DNA of 64,000 nt, from contig NZ_CP072597.1 in assembly GCF_018847975.1 (NCBI RefSeq), positions 1,054,001-1,118,000 on the forward strand. Direction: 5' to 3'. Under the pieces are notes generated by a model. The model worked only from the letters and a program-made list of their open reading frames with translations, was not told the origin of the DNA and did not search any database. A program made the translations under genes and the position numbers. The stretch is from Lysobacter sp. K5869 (lineage in GTDB: Bacteria; Pseudomonadota; Gammaproteobacteria; Xanthomonadales; Xanthomonadaceae). The first letter of the stretch is position 1. Each line of letters begins with the position of its first letter. Positions 20,566-28,486 of the stretch are shown here, in pieces.

Positions 20566-21192
20566 GCGGCGCGCGCGTGGCCGCGGCGCGGGATGAGGGC
20601 CGCGTGCGCAAATGGATCGCCAGCCTGAGGTAAACCGATGGATGTCGCTCTGCGCAACACCGCATCGGCTGTTGTCCACAAGCCGAGTGGGTTCGCTGCA
20701 TCAGGTGGCGGCGGTGCGAGGGGGTGTCCGCAGGGACTCGTGCCGATGCATTCGTACGCGTCGAAACCTCGCCGGCCAAAAAACGGCACCGGCGTTTGCC
20801 CACAGCGTCATTAATACGGCTACTCCGAGCTGTTCTCGAAAAACGGATTGCGCAACCCTCGCTCGATAGGCGCGCTCGCCGCGCGCGCGGTTTGTCCACA
20901 AAGATCGCAGCGCGCGACAACGCGCCGAAACGCTTTGCACGACGCGTTCCGCGCCCGCGTCGCGAAATGTTGTCCACAAGAGATCAGCGACGCGGGCGTC
21001 GCGAACATCCGCGGGATCCCGCGTGCGCACGACGACTCACAGAAGCGCCGCTAAGACCGGTTATGCACAGGCGATATCAACCACTTCGCCGAGCGCGGCC
21101 GTGTGCATTTCCGAGCCCAAGGCATCGCCGCTTGTCCACAAGCGCGAAGCCGACACACCGCGCGCCGCTTTCGCGATGCCATCGGCGCACGC

Positions 21193-21720
21193 AGTGGATA
21201 AGTCGATGCATTGCCTATGCGGCGCCAGCACCGTCTAAAACGAACTCAGATTGTGCTTGTCAGCAAACCGCCAGGCATCGCTGCTGCCGTCGCAACCCGC
21301 GTCCACGGTGGATAAGTCGAACGCCTACGAGTGGCGGCGCGGCAATCGCCGAAATGGACGCGGACCGCGCTCATCGCCGAATAGCCGGACATCGCCGCTT
21401 TCGCGTCGCAACGCGCGCCCACAGTGGATAAGTCGCACGCCTAGGAGCAGCGGAGAGGCAGTCGTAGAAACGAGCGTGGACCATGCCCACCACCCGATAG
21501 CCGCGTCGCACTGCTTCTGCGTCTTAGCTAACGCGCGCAGTGGATAAGTCGAACGGCCACGAGCGGCAGAGCGGCAGAGCGGCAATCATCGAAACGAACG
21601 CGGATCGTGCTCAGCGCCAATAACCGCACCGCTTCCGCGTCTTAGCCAGTGCGAGCAGTGGATAAGTCGAACACCCCGCGAACGCAGGGCGCGATCCGCC
21701 GCGACGCCGCGAACCGCGCT
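21193..21720. repeat. Degenerate ~116-bp tandem repeat, each unit headed by GTGGATAAGTCG
   Basis: Five units start at 21193, 21307, 21423, 21539 and 21657 (steps of 114, 116, 116 and 118 bp). Each begins (A/G)GTGGATAAGTCG, usually followed by AACGCC or a variant, and shares scattered blocks such as CGAAA, GGACC/GGATC and GCGTC further in. The head is a minus-strand DnaA box with one mismatch (TTATCCACT or TTATCCACC). The last unit runs into the 3' end of pdxJ. Confidence 0.85.
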
Positions 21721-22475
21721 CAGCGGCTCGCCGCGATCACTGCCAGGTAGCCGCGCACCGTAGCGTCGAGACCGTCGTACAAGGCCTCGCCGATCAAGGC
21801 ATGCCCGATCGACACTTCCAGCACGTTCGGCACCGCGCGCAGGAACGCGCCGAGGTTGGCCTGGCTGAGGTCGTGGCCGGCGTTGACGCCCAGGCCCACC
21901 GCTTGGGCGCGGCGCGCGGCGGCGGCGAATTCGGCCAGCGCCGCGCTGGCGTCGCCGGCGGCGAAGGCTTCGGCGAACGGGCCTGTGTACAACTCGACGC
22001 GTTGCGCGCCCAGTTCGGCGGCGCGTTCGATGCCGTCGCGGTCGGCGTCGGCGAACACGCTGACCCGGCAGCCGAGTTCGTGCAGTTCGGCGATGCGCGG
22101 GCGCAGCGCGTCGGCATCGCGTTCGAAGTCGAAGCCGTGGTCGGAGGTGATCTGGTCGTCGCCGTCGGGCACCAGCGTCGCTTGCGCGGGCCGGGTCTGG
22201 CGGCACAGTTCCAACATGCCGGGGTAGCCCGCGCGCGGCGGCGCGAACGGGTTGCCTTCGATGTTGAATTCGATGCCGCGCGCGTGGGCCAGTTCGGCCA
22301 ACGCATAGACGTCGTAGTCGCGGATGTGGCGCGCGTCGGGACGCGGGTGGACGGTGATGCCGTGGGCGCCGGCGTCGAGGCAGGCGCGCGCGGCGCGCAC
22401 CACGTCCGGCTCGGAACCGCCGCGCGAGTTGCGCAGCACGGCGATCTTGTTGACGTTGACGCTGAGGACGGTCAT
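21720..22475 (-). CDS. pdxJ: Pyridoxine 5'-phosphate synthase PdxJ
   Basis: 251 residues. PdxJ condenses 1-deoxyxylulose 5-phosphate with 3-amino-2-oxopropyl phosphate to give pyridoxine 5'-phosphate, the last ring-forming step of the DXP-dependent vitamin B6 pathway. A TIM-barrel sequence with the family motifs: [67 protein letters not shown] and [11 protein letters not shown]. Full length. Its 3' end converges on the DnaA-box array. Confidence 0.98.
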   Translation of the reverse strand: MTVLSVNVNKIAVLRNSRGGSEPDVVRAARACLDAGAHGITVHPRPDARHIRDYDVYALAELAHARGIEFNIEGNPFAPPRAGYPGMLELCRQTRPAQATLVPDGDDQITSDHGFDFERDADALRPRIAELHELGCRVSVFADADRDGIERAAELGAQRVELYTGPFAEAFAAGDASAALAEFAAAARRAQAVGLGVNAGHDLSQANLGAFLRAVPNVLEVSIGHALIGEALYDGLDATVRGYLAVIAASR

Positions 22476-22540
22476 GGCGAAAGCCTAGCGCGCGCGGCGC
22501 TCAGCGGCGAGTGCGCAATCGGGCCGCCGCGTGCGCGGCC

Positions 22541-22549
22541 TGTGGATAA
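22541..22549 (-). promoter_or_regulatory. Isolated exact DnaA box upstream of pdxJ
   Basis: TGTGGATAA (complement of TTATCCACA), 66 bp upstream of the pdxJ start codon and so inside its likely promoter region. Confidence 0.7.
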
Positions 22550-22585
22550 GCGATGCGGGCGGGCCTTCCGGCCCGAACCGGCGGC

Positions 22586-22852
22586 TCAGCGCTGCGGCGG
22601 TTCGGACTGGCTGGCGGCGGCGGCGAGCTTGCGCGCTTCGGCCTGCTCGCGCAGGCGGCGCAGTTCGGCCGGGTCGATCATCGAGGAGACGTCGCGGCTG
22701 CTGTTGTCCAGGCGCCGGGCCAGCAGGCCCATGACGCCGGCGACGAGCAGGCCGAGCGCGGCGATCAGGCCGACCGCCATCAGCGCCGGGGAGGTGGTCT
22801 TCAGCGCCAGCCCGAAGGCGGCGAAGGCCAGCAGCAGATAAACGAAAGGCAT
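22586..22852 (-). CDS. Small two-helix membrane protein
   Basis: 88 residues: two hydrophobic segments (MPFVYLLLAFAAFGLAL and LMAVGLIAALGLLVAGVMGL) and a charged C-terminal tail with SSMIDPAELRRLREQAE. ATG at 22852 has an AGGGAG ribosome-binding site at good distance; the frame extends upstream but that part reads as low-complexity. Family not recognised, function unknown. It lies upstream of pdxJ on the same strand. Confidence 0.7.
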   Translation of the reverse strand: MPFVYLLLAFAAFGLALKTTSPALMAVGLIAALGLLVAGVMGLLARRLDNSSRDVSSMIDPAELRRLREQAEARKLAAAASQSEPPQR

Positions 22853-23154
22853 TGCGGCGTGCTCCCTGACGAAAACGGCGTTCCCCTGTCCGGGCCGGTC
22901 GCGTCGAGGCGCCCGGCCGGGGCCTCGAACGGGCCCGGGTCCGAGTGTAGCGCGCGTCGGTGCAGGCCACAGCCGGCGCGGTGCGCGGCTTGCGACCGCC
23001 GGCACATCGGGGTGGAACAGCGGCTGGGTGGGGCCGGGCTGAATGCGGCGGCGGTTGAGGGACGGTCGCGGCTTCGGGCGTTCGGCGCGGGATTGAAGGC
23101 TTGCGGAGGGGCACGCGCGGCAACGCGTTCGTGCGTGTGGCTGCGAAGTCCGAC

Positions 23155-23369
23155 TGTAGGAGCGGCGTAAGCCGCGACTGCGACATCGGGCGTCCGGCGC
23201 AAGATTGAAGTCCCTCGGTCGCGGCTCACGCCGCTCCTACTGGGGTGCGTGTGGCGGCGTGTTCGTGGCCGCGAGGTCCGTCTGTAGGAGCGGCGCGAGC
23301 CGCGACTGCGACATCGGGCGCGCGTCGCGAGCTTGAAGTTTCGCGGTCGCGGCTCGCGCCGCTCCTACA
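23155..23369. repeat. Two REP-like inverted pairs, TGTAGGAGCGGCG family
   Basis: Pair 1: arms at 23155-23178 and about 23215-23240. Pair 2: arms at 23283-23306 and about 23342-23369. They occupy the gap between the small membrane protein and the cardiolipin synthase; the rest of the gap (22853-23154) shows nothing recognisable. Confidence 0.88.
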
Positions 23370-23444
23370 GGGAGCGTTCGAGACAACGCCGAAGGGGGCG
23401 CAACCGCGAGATTCGAGGGAAGGAACGACGCGTTCGGCGGCGGC

Positions 23445-24893
23445 TTAGAGCAACGGCGACACCAACCGCGCCAGCGCCTCGGGCAGCCGCACCCGCCACA
23501 GCGAGCGGTCGCGGTCGTTGCGTACGCGCGGGGCGCGCGAGCATTCCTGTTCGATCAGCGCCGCCAGCCGGCCGCCGAGGTCGGCGTTGTAGAACATCAC
23601 CGAGATCTCGAAGTTGAGCCGGAAGCTGCGGTGGTCGAAGTTGGCCGAGCCGATGATGACGCTCTCGTCGTCGCACAGCAGCGCCTTGGTGTGGAGCATG
23701 CGCGGGCCGTATTCGTGGATCTTGACCCCGGCGTCGAGCAGTTCGTCGAAGTAGGAACGCGCGGCATAGGTGACCAGCCGGCTGTCGCTGAGCTTGGGCA
23801 CCAGCAGGCGCACGTCGAGGCCGCCGAGCGCGGCCGAGGTCAGGGCCATGCGCGCGGCTTCGCCGGGGACGAAGTACGGCGTCGCCAGCCACACGCGGTG
23901 GCGCGCGGCGTGGATCGCGCCGACGTGGACGCGGTGGATCGCTTCCCAGTTGGAGTCCGGCCCGGAGCTGACCACCTGCGCGGCGATCGTGCCCGGTTGC
24001 GGCGCCAAGTGCAGTTGCTTGAGCGGCGGCTGGCCGGTGGCGTAGCACCAGTCCTCGATGAAGACGAGCTCGAGCTCGCGTACCACGTCGCCTTCCAGGC
24101 GCAGATGCAGATCGCGGTAGGCGTCCTTGCGCGCGCGCTCGTCCTCTTCGTCGGTGATGTTGATGCCGCCGGTGTAGCCGATGCGGCCGTCGACGACGAC
24201 GATCTTGCGGTGGGTGCGCAGGTTGAGCCACGGCCGGTGCCAGAACCAGCGCAGCTTCATCGGGTGGAACCACGCCGCCTCGCCGCCGGCATCGATCAGC
24301 GGCTGCAGGAAGCGCTGGGAGGTGCTGCCCGAACCGACCGCGTCGAGCAGCAGCCGCACCTTGACCCCAGCGCGCGCGCGTTCGACCAGCGCGTCGCGCA
24401 GCGCGGTGCCGATGCCGTCGGGTTGATAGATGTAGTACTCCAGGTGGATGTGCTCGCGCGCGGCGGCGATGTCGGCGAGCAGTTCGGTGTACTTGGCGCC
24501 GCCGTCGATCAGCAGGCGCGCCTGCGTCGCCGTGGTCGGCGGCAGGCCGGTGGTGGCTTGGCCCAGGCGCGCCAGTTCGATCGCTTCGGGCGACGGCGTC
24601 AGCCCGGGCGGCGGCGGCGGCAGCGCGGCGCGCGCGCGGACCCGGCGCAGCCGCTGGCGATGGATGCGCTGCGGGCCGAAAAAGAAATAGATGAGGAAGC
24701 CGATGTAAGGCAGCAATGCCAGACTGAACAACCAGCTCAGGGTCGCCACGGGCTCGCGCTTTTGCAGCACGATCCAGGTGCCCAGCCACACCAGGTACAC
24801 CATCCAGCCGACGGTGAGATACAAACCCAGGTGAGGGATGCGGACCAGGTGTTGCCACAGCGCGGTCAGCGATTCGGGCACGGGGAGCTCCAT
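23445..24893 (-). CDS. cls: Cardiolipin synthase (PLD family)
   Basis: About 482 residues. It condenses phospholipids to cardiolipin at the inner membrane. Two N-terminal membrane helices (GLYLTVGWMVYLVWLGTWIV, then a second ending GFLIYFFFG) precede two phospholipase D domains with complete HKD motifs: HRKIVVVDGRIGYTGG (about residue 225) and HTKALLCDDESVIIGSANFD (about residue 408). ATG at 24893 (MELPVPESL) gives the length typical of ClsA; the frame is open further upstream but without family similarity. Confidence 0.95.
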   Translation of the reverse strand: MELPVPESLTALWQHLVRIPHLGLYLTVGWMVYLVWLGTWIVLQKREPVATLSWLFSLALLPYIGFLIYFFFGPQRIHRQRLRRVRARAALPPPPPGLTPSPEAIELARLGQATTGLPPTTATQARLLIDGGAKYTELLADIAAAREHIHLEYYIYQPDGIGTALRDALVERARAGVKVRLLLDAVGSGSTSQRFLQPLIDAGGEAAWFHPMKLRWFWHRPWLNLRTHRKIVVVDGRIGYTGGINITDEEDERARKDAYRDLHLRLEGDVVRELELVFIEDWCYATGQPPLKQLHLAPQPGTIAAQVVSSGPDSNWEAIHRVHVGAIHAARHRVWLATPYFVPGEAARMALTSAALGGLDVRLLVPKLSDSRLVTYAARSYFDELLDAGVKIHEYGPRMLHTKALLCDDESVIIGSANFDHRSFRLNFEISVMFYNADLGGRLAALIEQECSRAPRVRNDRDRSLWRVRLPEALARLVSPLL

Positions 24894-25054
24894 CGGGGTG
24901 TGAGGCGGCCGCAGGCGGCGCCGGGCTAGGCTAGCCCGAGCGCGCGACAGCGCAAAGTGTGCGGGCGGTCGCTGCTTGCGGCACGCGCGAACGGTCACGG
25001 CCTGTGGATAGGATGACCCGGATCGAAAACGCGGACTCAAACGGAGACGGGACG

Positions 25055-25594
25055 ATGACGGCCGCTTTGCTGGTGATCGACGTACAACGCGGCCTGTTCG
25101 ACACTCAGCCGCCACCGGCCGAGGCCGCGGCAACGATCGCCCGGACCAACGCCCTGGCCGAGCGCGCCCGCGCCGCCGGCGCGCCGGTGGTGTTGATCCA
25201 GCACGAAGGCCAGCGCGGCTTCCTGACCCACGCCAGCGACGATTGGCAGCTCGACCCGCGCCTGCGCACCGCCGCCGGCGACCAACGCGTGCGCAAGACC
25301 ACGCCCGATTCCTTTCTCGGCACCGACCTGCAATCGCGCCTGCAGGGCTTAGGCGTGGACCGGCTGGTGATCGCCGGCTACGCCAGCGAGTTCTGCGTCG
25401 ACACCACGGTGCGCCGCGCCGCCGCGCTCGGCTATCCGGTGACGATCGCCGCCGACGCGCACACCACCCACGACAAGCCGCACGCCGACGCGGCGCGGAT
25501 CCGCGAGCACCACAACGCCACCTTGTCGGACCTCACCAGCTTCGGCCCGCCGATTCGCGCCGAGCCGGCCGAGGCGATCGATTTCGCGCGCTGA
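25055..25594 (+). CDS. Isochorismatase-family cysteine hydrolase
   Basis: 179 residues with the family catalytic triad visible: Asp in LLVIDVQRG near the N-terminus, Lys in RVRKTTPDSF, and the nucleophilic Cys in ASEFCVDTTVR. Members include nicotinamidases, isochorismatases and N-carbamoyl hydrolases; the substrate cannot be assigned from sequence. ATG at 25055 was chosen because it places the first motif at the N-terminus. A relaxed DnaA-box-like TGTGGATAG lies at 25002-25010 upstream. Confidence 0.9.
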   Translation: MTAALLVIDVQRGLFDTQPPPAEAAATIARTNALAERARAAGAPVVLIQHEGQRGFLTHASDDWQLDPRLRTAAGDQRVRKTTPDSFLGTDLQSRLQGLGVDRLVIAGYASEFCVDTTVRRAAALGYPVTIAADAHTTHDKPHADAARIREHHNATLSDLTSFGPPIRAEPAEAIDFAR

Positions 25595-25664
25595 GCCCGG
25601 CGCGCCCTCGCCGTACGCCGGCCCGCGCCGGCGCCGCCTCCCAACGCCGCACTGAAGGAGTCTT

Positions 25665-26438
25665 ATGTCGCGTTCGACCTTATGGTTGCTGTTCGCCGTG
25701 CTCGCCGTCGCCGCCCGTCCCGCCGCCGCGGCGTTTCCGGCCGATGCCAACCCCGACCCGCGCAGCATCAGCGTGAGCGGTTCGGCCGAGATCAAAGTGC
25801 CGCCGGACGAAGTGCTGCTGAGCGTCGGCGTGGAGTCGCGCGCGATCGTCCTCGCCGACGCCAAGCGCACCAACGACGCCGACGTCGCCAAGGCCTTGGC
25901 CTTCCTGCGCGCCAGCGGCGTCGCCGACAAGGACGTGCAGACCGACTACGTCAACATCGAGCCGCGCTATCCCTACGACAGCGGCGCCAAGGTCGTCGCC
26001 CGCCTGCAGCCGGAGTTCTACGTGGTGCGCAAGAGCATCGGCGTGCGCCTGACCCGGGTCGGCGCCTACGAAGAGGTGCTGGCGGGACTGCTGGCCAACG
26101 GCGCGCAGTACGTGCACGGAATCGAATTCCGCACTTCGCAGCTGCGCAAACACCGCGACGCGGCGCGCGCGCTGGCGATCCGCGCCGCGCAGGAAAAAGC
26201 CGACGCGCTGGCAAGCGAACTCGGCGTGCGCCGCGGGCCGGTGCGCTCGGTGTCGGAGTCCTACTCCGGCGGCTGGTGGCGCGGCGGCAGCGGCGGCTGG
26301 GGCAATGTCGGCGGCGGACAGGCGATGCAGAACGTGATCCAGCAGACCGGCGACGGCGGCAACGGCGAAGACGGGACGCTCGCGGTGGGGCAGATCAGCG
26401 TCAATGCGACGGTGTCGGCGAGTTTCGCGATCGAGTGA
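25665..26438 (+). CDS. SIMPL domain (DUF541) exported protein
   Basis: 257 residues. A signal peptide (LWLLFAVLAVAARPAAAA) leads into the SIMPL domain: SISVSGSAEIKVPPDEVLLS, DVQTDYVNIEPRY and KADALASELGVRRG. A Gly/Trp-rich insertion (SGGWWRGGSGGWG) precedes the last strand, VNATVSASFAIE. Family members form periplasmic oligomers linked to envelope stress; the exact role is unknown. Strong ribosome-binding site GAAGGAG. It follows the isochorismatase by 70 bp. Confidence 0.9.
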   Translation: MSRSTLWLLFAVLAVAARPAAAAFPADANPDPRSISVSGSAEIKVPPDEVLLSVGVESRAIVLADAKRTNDADVAKALAFLRASGVADKDVQTDYVNIEPRYPYDSGAKVVARLQPEFYVVRKSIGVRLTRVGAYEEVLAGLLANGAQYVHGIEFRTSQLRKHRDAARALAIRAAQEKADALASELGVRRGPVRSVSESYSGGWWRGGSGGWGNVGGGQAMQNVIQQTGDGGNGEDGTLAVGQISVNATVSASFAIE

Positions 26439-26451
26439 GTCGCGGGTCGGG

Positions 26452-26930
26452 TGTGGATAACCGGTTTTCGCGCGGAGCCGGGTGTTCGACGGTAGGAGCG
26501 GCGTAAGCCGCGACCGCGAAACCCGGGTGCCGGCGCGAGCGTGAAACCTCGCGGTCGCGGCTTGCGCCGCTCCTACAGGGGGCGGCCCAGCCGGCGTCGG
26601 CTCGGGTTGTGGATAACCGGGTTTTCGCGCGGAGCCGGGTATCCGACGGCAGGAGCGGCGTAAGCCGCGACCGCGAAACCCGAGTGCCGGCGCGAGCGTG
26701 AAGCCCCGTGGTCGCGGCTTGCGCCGCTCCTACAGGGGGCGGCCCAGCCAGCGTCGGCTCGGGTTGTGGATAACCGGTTCCCGCGTGGAGCTGGGTTTCC
26801 GACTGTAGGAGCGGCGCGAGCCGCGACCGCGAAACCCGGCTGCCGGCGCGAGCGTGACACCCCGCGGTCGCGGCTCACGCCGCTCCTACAGGGGGCGAAC
26901 CGGGCCTGCGTCGGATCGGGCTGTGGATAA
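26452..26930. repeat. 157-bp tandem repeat combining a DnaA box and a REP pair
   Basis: Units start at 26452, 26608 and 26765 (steps of 156 and 157 bp), and a fourth partial unit starts at 26922. Each opens with TGTGGATAACC, an exact DnaA box on the minus strand. Inside each is a REP inverted pair: arms at 26491-26518/26550-26578, then the same layout in units 2 and 3. The units are about 90% alike by eye. The pattern means DnaA box and REP pair were duplicated together. Confidence 0.95.
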
Positions 26931-27047
26931 CCCGCTTCCGCAGCGGCCGGGAGCCCGCCAAACGCCGGCTCACGGCGCCGCCCGATCCCGCGCCGAAACC
27001 CCCGCTCCGACCCTACAAACCGCGCAAAATAGAACGCTGAACAATCT

Positions 27048-27209
27048 TGGGGATAAGTGCCTGCCCGCGATGTGCGTAAAACGCGCAAACCGAACGCCGG
27101 TGCGGGTTTCCCTGAATGGGGCGCTTGGGGATAACTGCTGTCGATAAGCCAAGACTCGTTCATCTTCCTGGCTAGTTGTCCACACCCCGCCGCGCAGCGG
27201 TTATCCACA
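27048..27209. promoter_or_regulatory. Satellite DnaA boxes before the radical SAM gene
   Basis: Two exact boxes on plus (TTGTCCACA 27176-27184 and TTATCCACA 27201-27209) and two TTATCCCCA variants on minus (27048-27056 and 27126-27134). The rest of the gap 26931-27264 shows nothing else. Confidence 0.75.
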
Positions 27210-27264
27210 ACCCCGCCGGGTTCCGTCGCGTCTGCTGCGACACCGGCGGCGTAGCCTGGGACGC

Positions 27265-28368
27265 ATGGATTCGGCGCGCAAAACCCAGATCTCGATGCAG
27301 CCGGCGGCGATCAAGGGCCGCGGCGCGGCGAGCTATGTCGAAGGCCGCTTCGCCGTGCGCACCGCCCACGGCGAGGACGACGGCTGGGGCTCGGTCTACG
27401 AAGACGCCGACGACGCCTCGCGCCCGGACACCGTGGTGACCGAGGAAACCGCGCGCAGCATCATCAGCCGCAACGAGTCGCCCGACATCGCCTTCGGCCA
27501 GTCGATCAACCCGTATCGCGGCTGCGAACACGGCTGCGTCTACTGCTTCGCCCGCCCCTCGCACGCTTACCTGGAACTGTCGCCGGGCCTGGATTTTGAA
27601 ACCCGGCTGTTCGCCAAGACCAACGCCGCCGAGCGCCTGCAGAACGAACTGGCGCGGCCGGGCTACCGGTGCGCGCCGATCGCGCTGGGCATCAACACCG
27701 ATTCGTATCAGCCGATCGAGCGCCGCTACCGCATCACCCGCGGCGTGATCGAGGTGCTCGACGCCTGCTCGCATCCTTTCAGCCTGATCACCAAGAACGC
27801 CTCGATCGTGCGCGACGTGGACGTGCTGGCGTCGATGGCGCAGCGCAAGCTGGTGTCGGTGTATTTCTCGGTGACCACGCTCGACAACCAACTCTCCGCG
27901 CGCATGGAGCCGCGCGCCTCGGCGCCGCATTCGCGGCTCAAGGCGATGCGCACGCTGGCGCAGGCGGGGATTCCGGTCGGCGTGATGGTCGCGCCGGTGA
28001 TTCCGATGATCAACGACGGCGAGATGGAGCGCATCCTCGACGCCGCGCACGAGGCCGGCGCGCGCGCGGCCGGTTACGTGCTGCTGCGCTTGCCGCACGA
28101 GCTCAAGCAGGTCTGGCGCGATTGGCTGCGCCTGCACTACCCGGACCGCGCCGCGCACGTGATGAGCCTGATCCAGCAGATGAACGGCGGCAAGGATTAC
28201 GACGCGCGCTTCGGCCACCGCATGCGCGGCGAAGGGCCGTTCGCGCAGTTGATCGAACAGCGTTTCCAGAAAGCGTGGCGGCGGCTCGGATTCGGGCGTT
28301 TGCCGCCGCTGGACACCGCGCAGTTCGTCGCGCCGCGCAAACCGACGCCGCAGATGGAATTGTTCTGA
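27265..28368 (+). CDS. PA0069-family radical SAM protein (SplB-like)
   Basis: 367 residues. The radical SAM iron-sulfur motif CxxxCxxC is GCEHGCVYCFARP (about residue 89), on a background resembling spore photoproduct lyase-like proteins: NPYRGCEHGC, GINTDSYQPIERRYRITR, FSLITKNASIVRD and SVYFSVTTLD. The conserved C-terminus is present. This family is widespread in proteobacteria and its substrate is not established. It is flanked on both sides by pairs of DnaA boxes. Confidence 0.92.
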   Translation: MDSARKTQISMQPAAIKGRGAASYVEGRFAVRTAHGEDDGWGSVYEDADDASRPDTVVTEETARSIISRNESPDIAFGQSINPYRGCEHGCVYCFARPSHAYLELSPGLDFETRLFAKTNAAERLQNELARPGYRCAPIALGINTDSYQPIERRYRITRGVIEVLDACSHPFSLITKNASIVRDVDVLASMAQRKLVSVYFSVTTLDNQLSARMEPRASAPHSRLKAMRTLAQAGIPVGVMVAPVIPMINDGEMERILDAAHEAGARAAGYVLLRLPHELKQVWRDWLRLHYPDRAAHVMSLIQQMNGGKDYDARFGHRMRGEGPFAQLIEQRFQKAWRRLGFGRLPPLDTAQFVAPRKPTPQMELF

Positions 28369-28375
28369 GACGGGC

Positions 28376-28448
28376 TGTGGATAGATCGCCGCGCGCGCGG
28401 AGCGCGGCGCTTATCCACACGAAGCGCTAAGCGGCGCGCTTATCCACA
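28376..28448. promoter_or_regulatory. DnaA boxes after the radical SAM gene
   Basis: Exact TTATCCACA at 28411-28419 and 28440-28448 (29 bp apart, same strand), and a relaxed TGTGGATAG at 28376-28384. These are the last close matches noticed when moving away from the origin, apart from isolated weak ones. Confidence 0.75.
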
Positions 28449-28486
28449 ACGACGCATCGCCGCGCGCATTCGCATCGCATCGCGAC

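Larger units (their letters stand above)
18706..21665. promoter_or_regulatory. Dense DnaA-box array (about 20 exact and 8 near-exact boxes)
   Basis: Exact TT(A/G)T(C/G)CACA on the plus strand starts at 19274, 19510, 19594, 19780, 19909, 20000, 20094, 20391, 20484, 20548, 20672, 20892, 20970, 21061 and 21132. On the minus strand exact boxes start at 18722, 18837, 19671, 19849 and 20557. One-mismatch boxes start at 20248 (CTGTCCACA), 20344 (ATATCCACA), 20796 (TTGCCCACA), and on minus at 21193, 21307, 21423, 21539 and 21657. A variant TTATCCCCA lies at 18706. Typical spacing is 60-120 bp. Apart from one exbD-like gene (19016-19420) the stretch shows no believable coding region. Orientation is organised: minus at both ends, mostly plus between. 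It lies about 12-15 kb to the right of oriC. Confidence 0.85.

Noticed and set aside
19176..20977. Long minus-strand open frames across the DnaA-box array (for example 19176-20021, 19780-20493 and 20132-20977)
   Set aside because: They overlap each other in different frames, are Arg/Ser-rich and contain VDK/CGQ/LWT peptides that are just translations of the repeated box. GC-rich DNA has few stops, so such frames are expected by chance.
26440..27264. CRISPR-like array at the 157-bp repeats
   Set aside because: The repeat unit is 157 bp, is duplicated as a whole, and there are no short repeats with unique spacers or cas genes.
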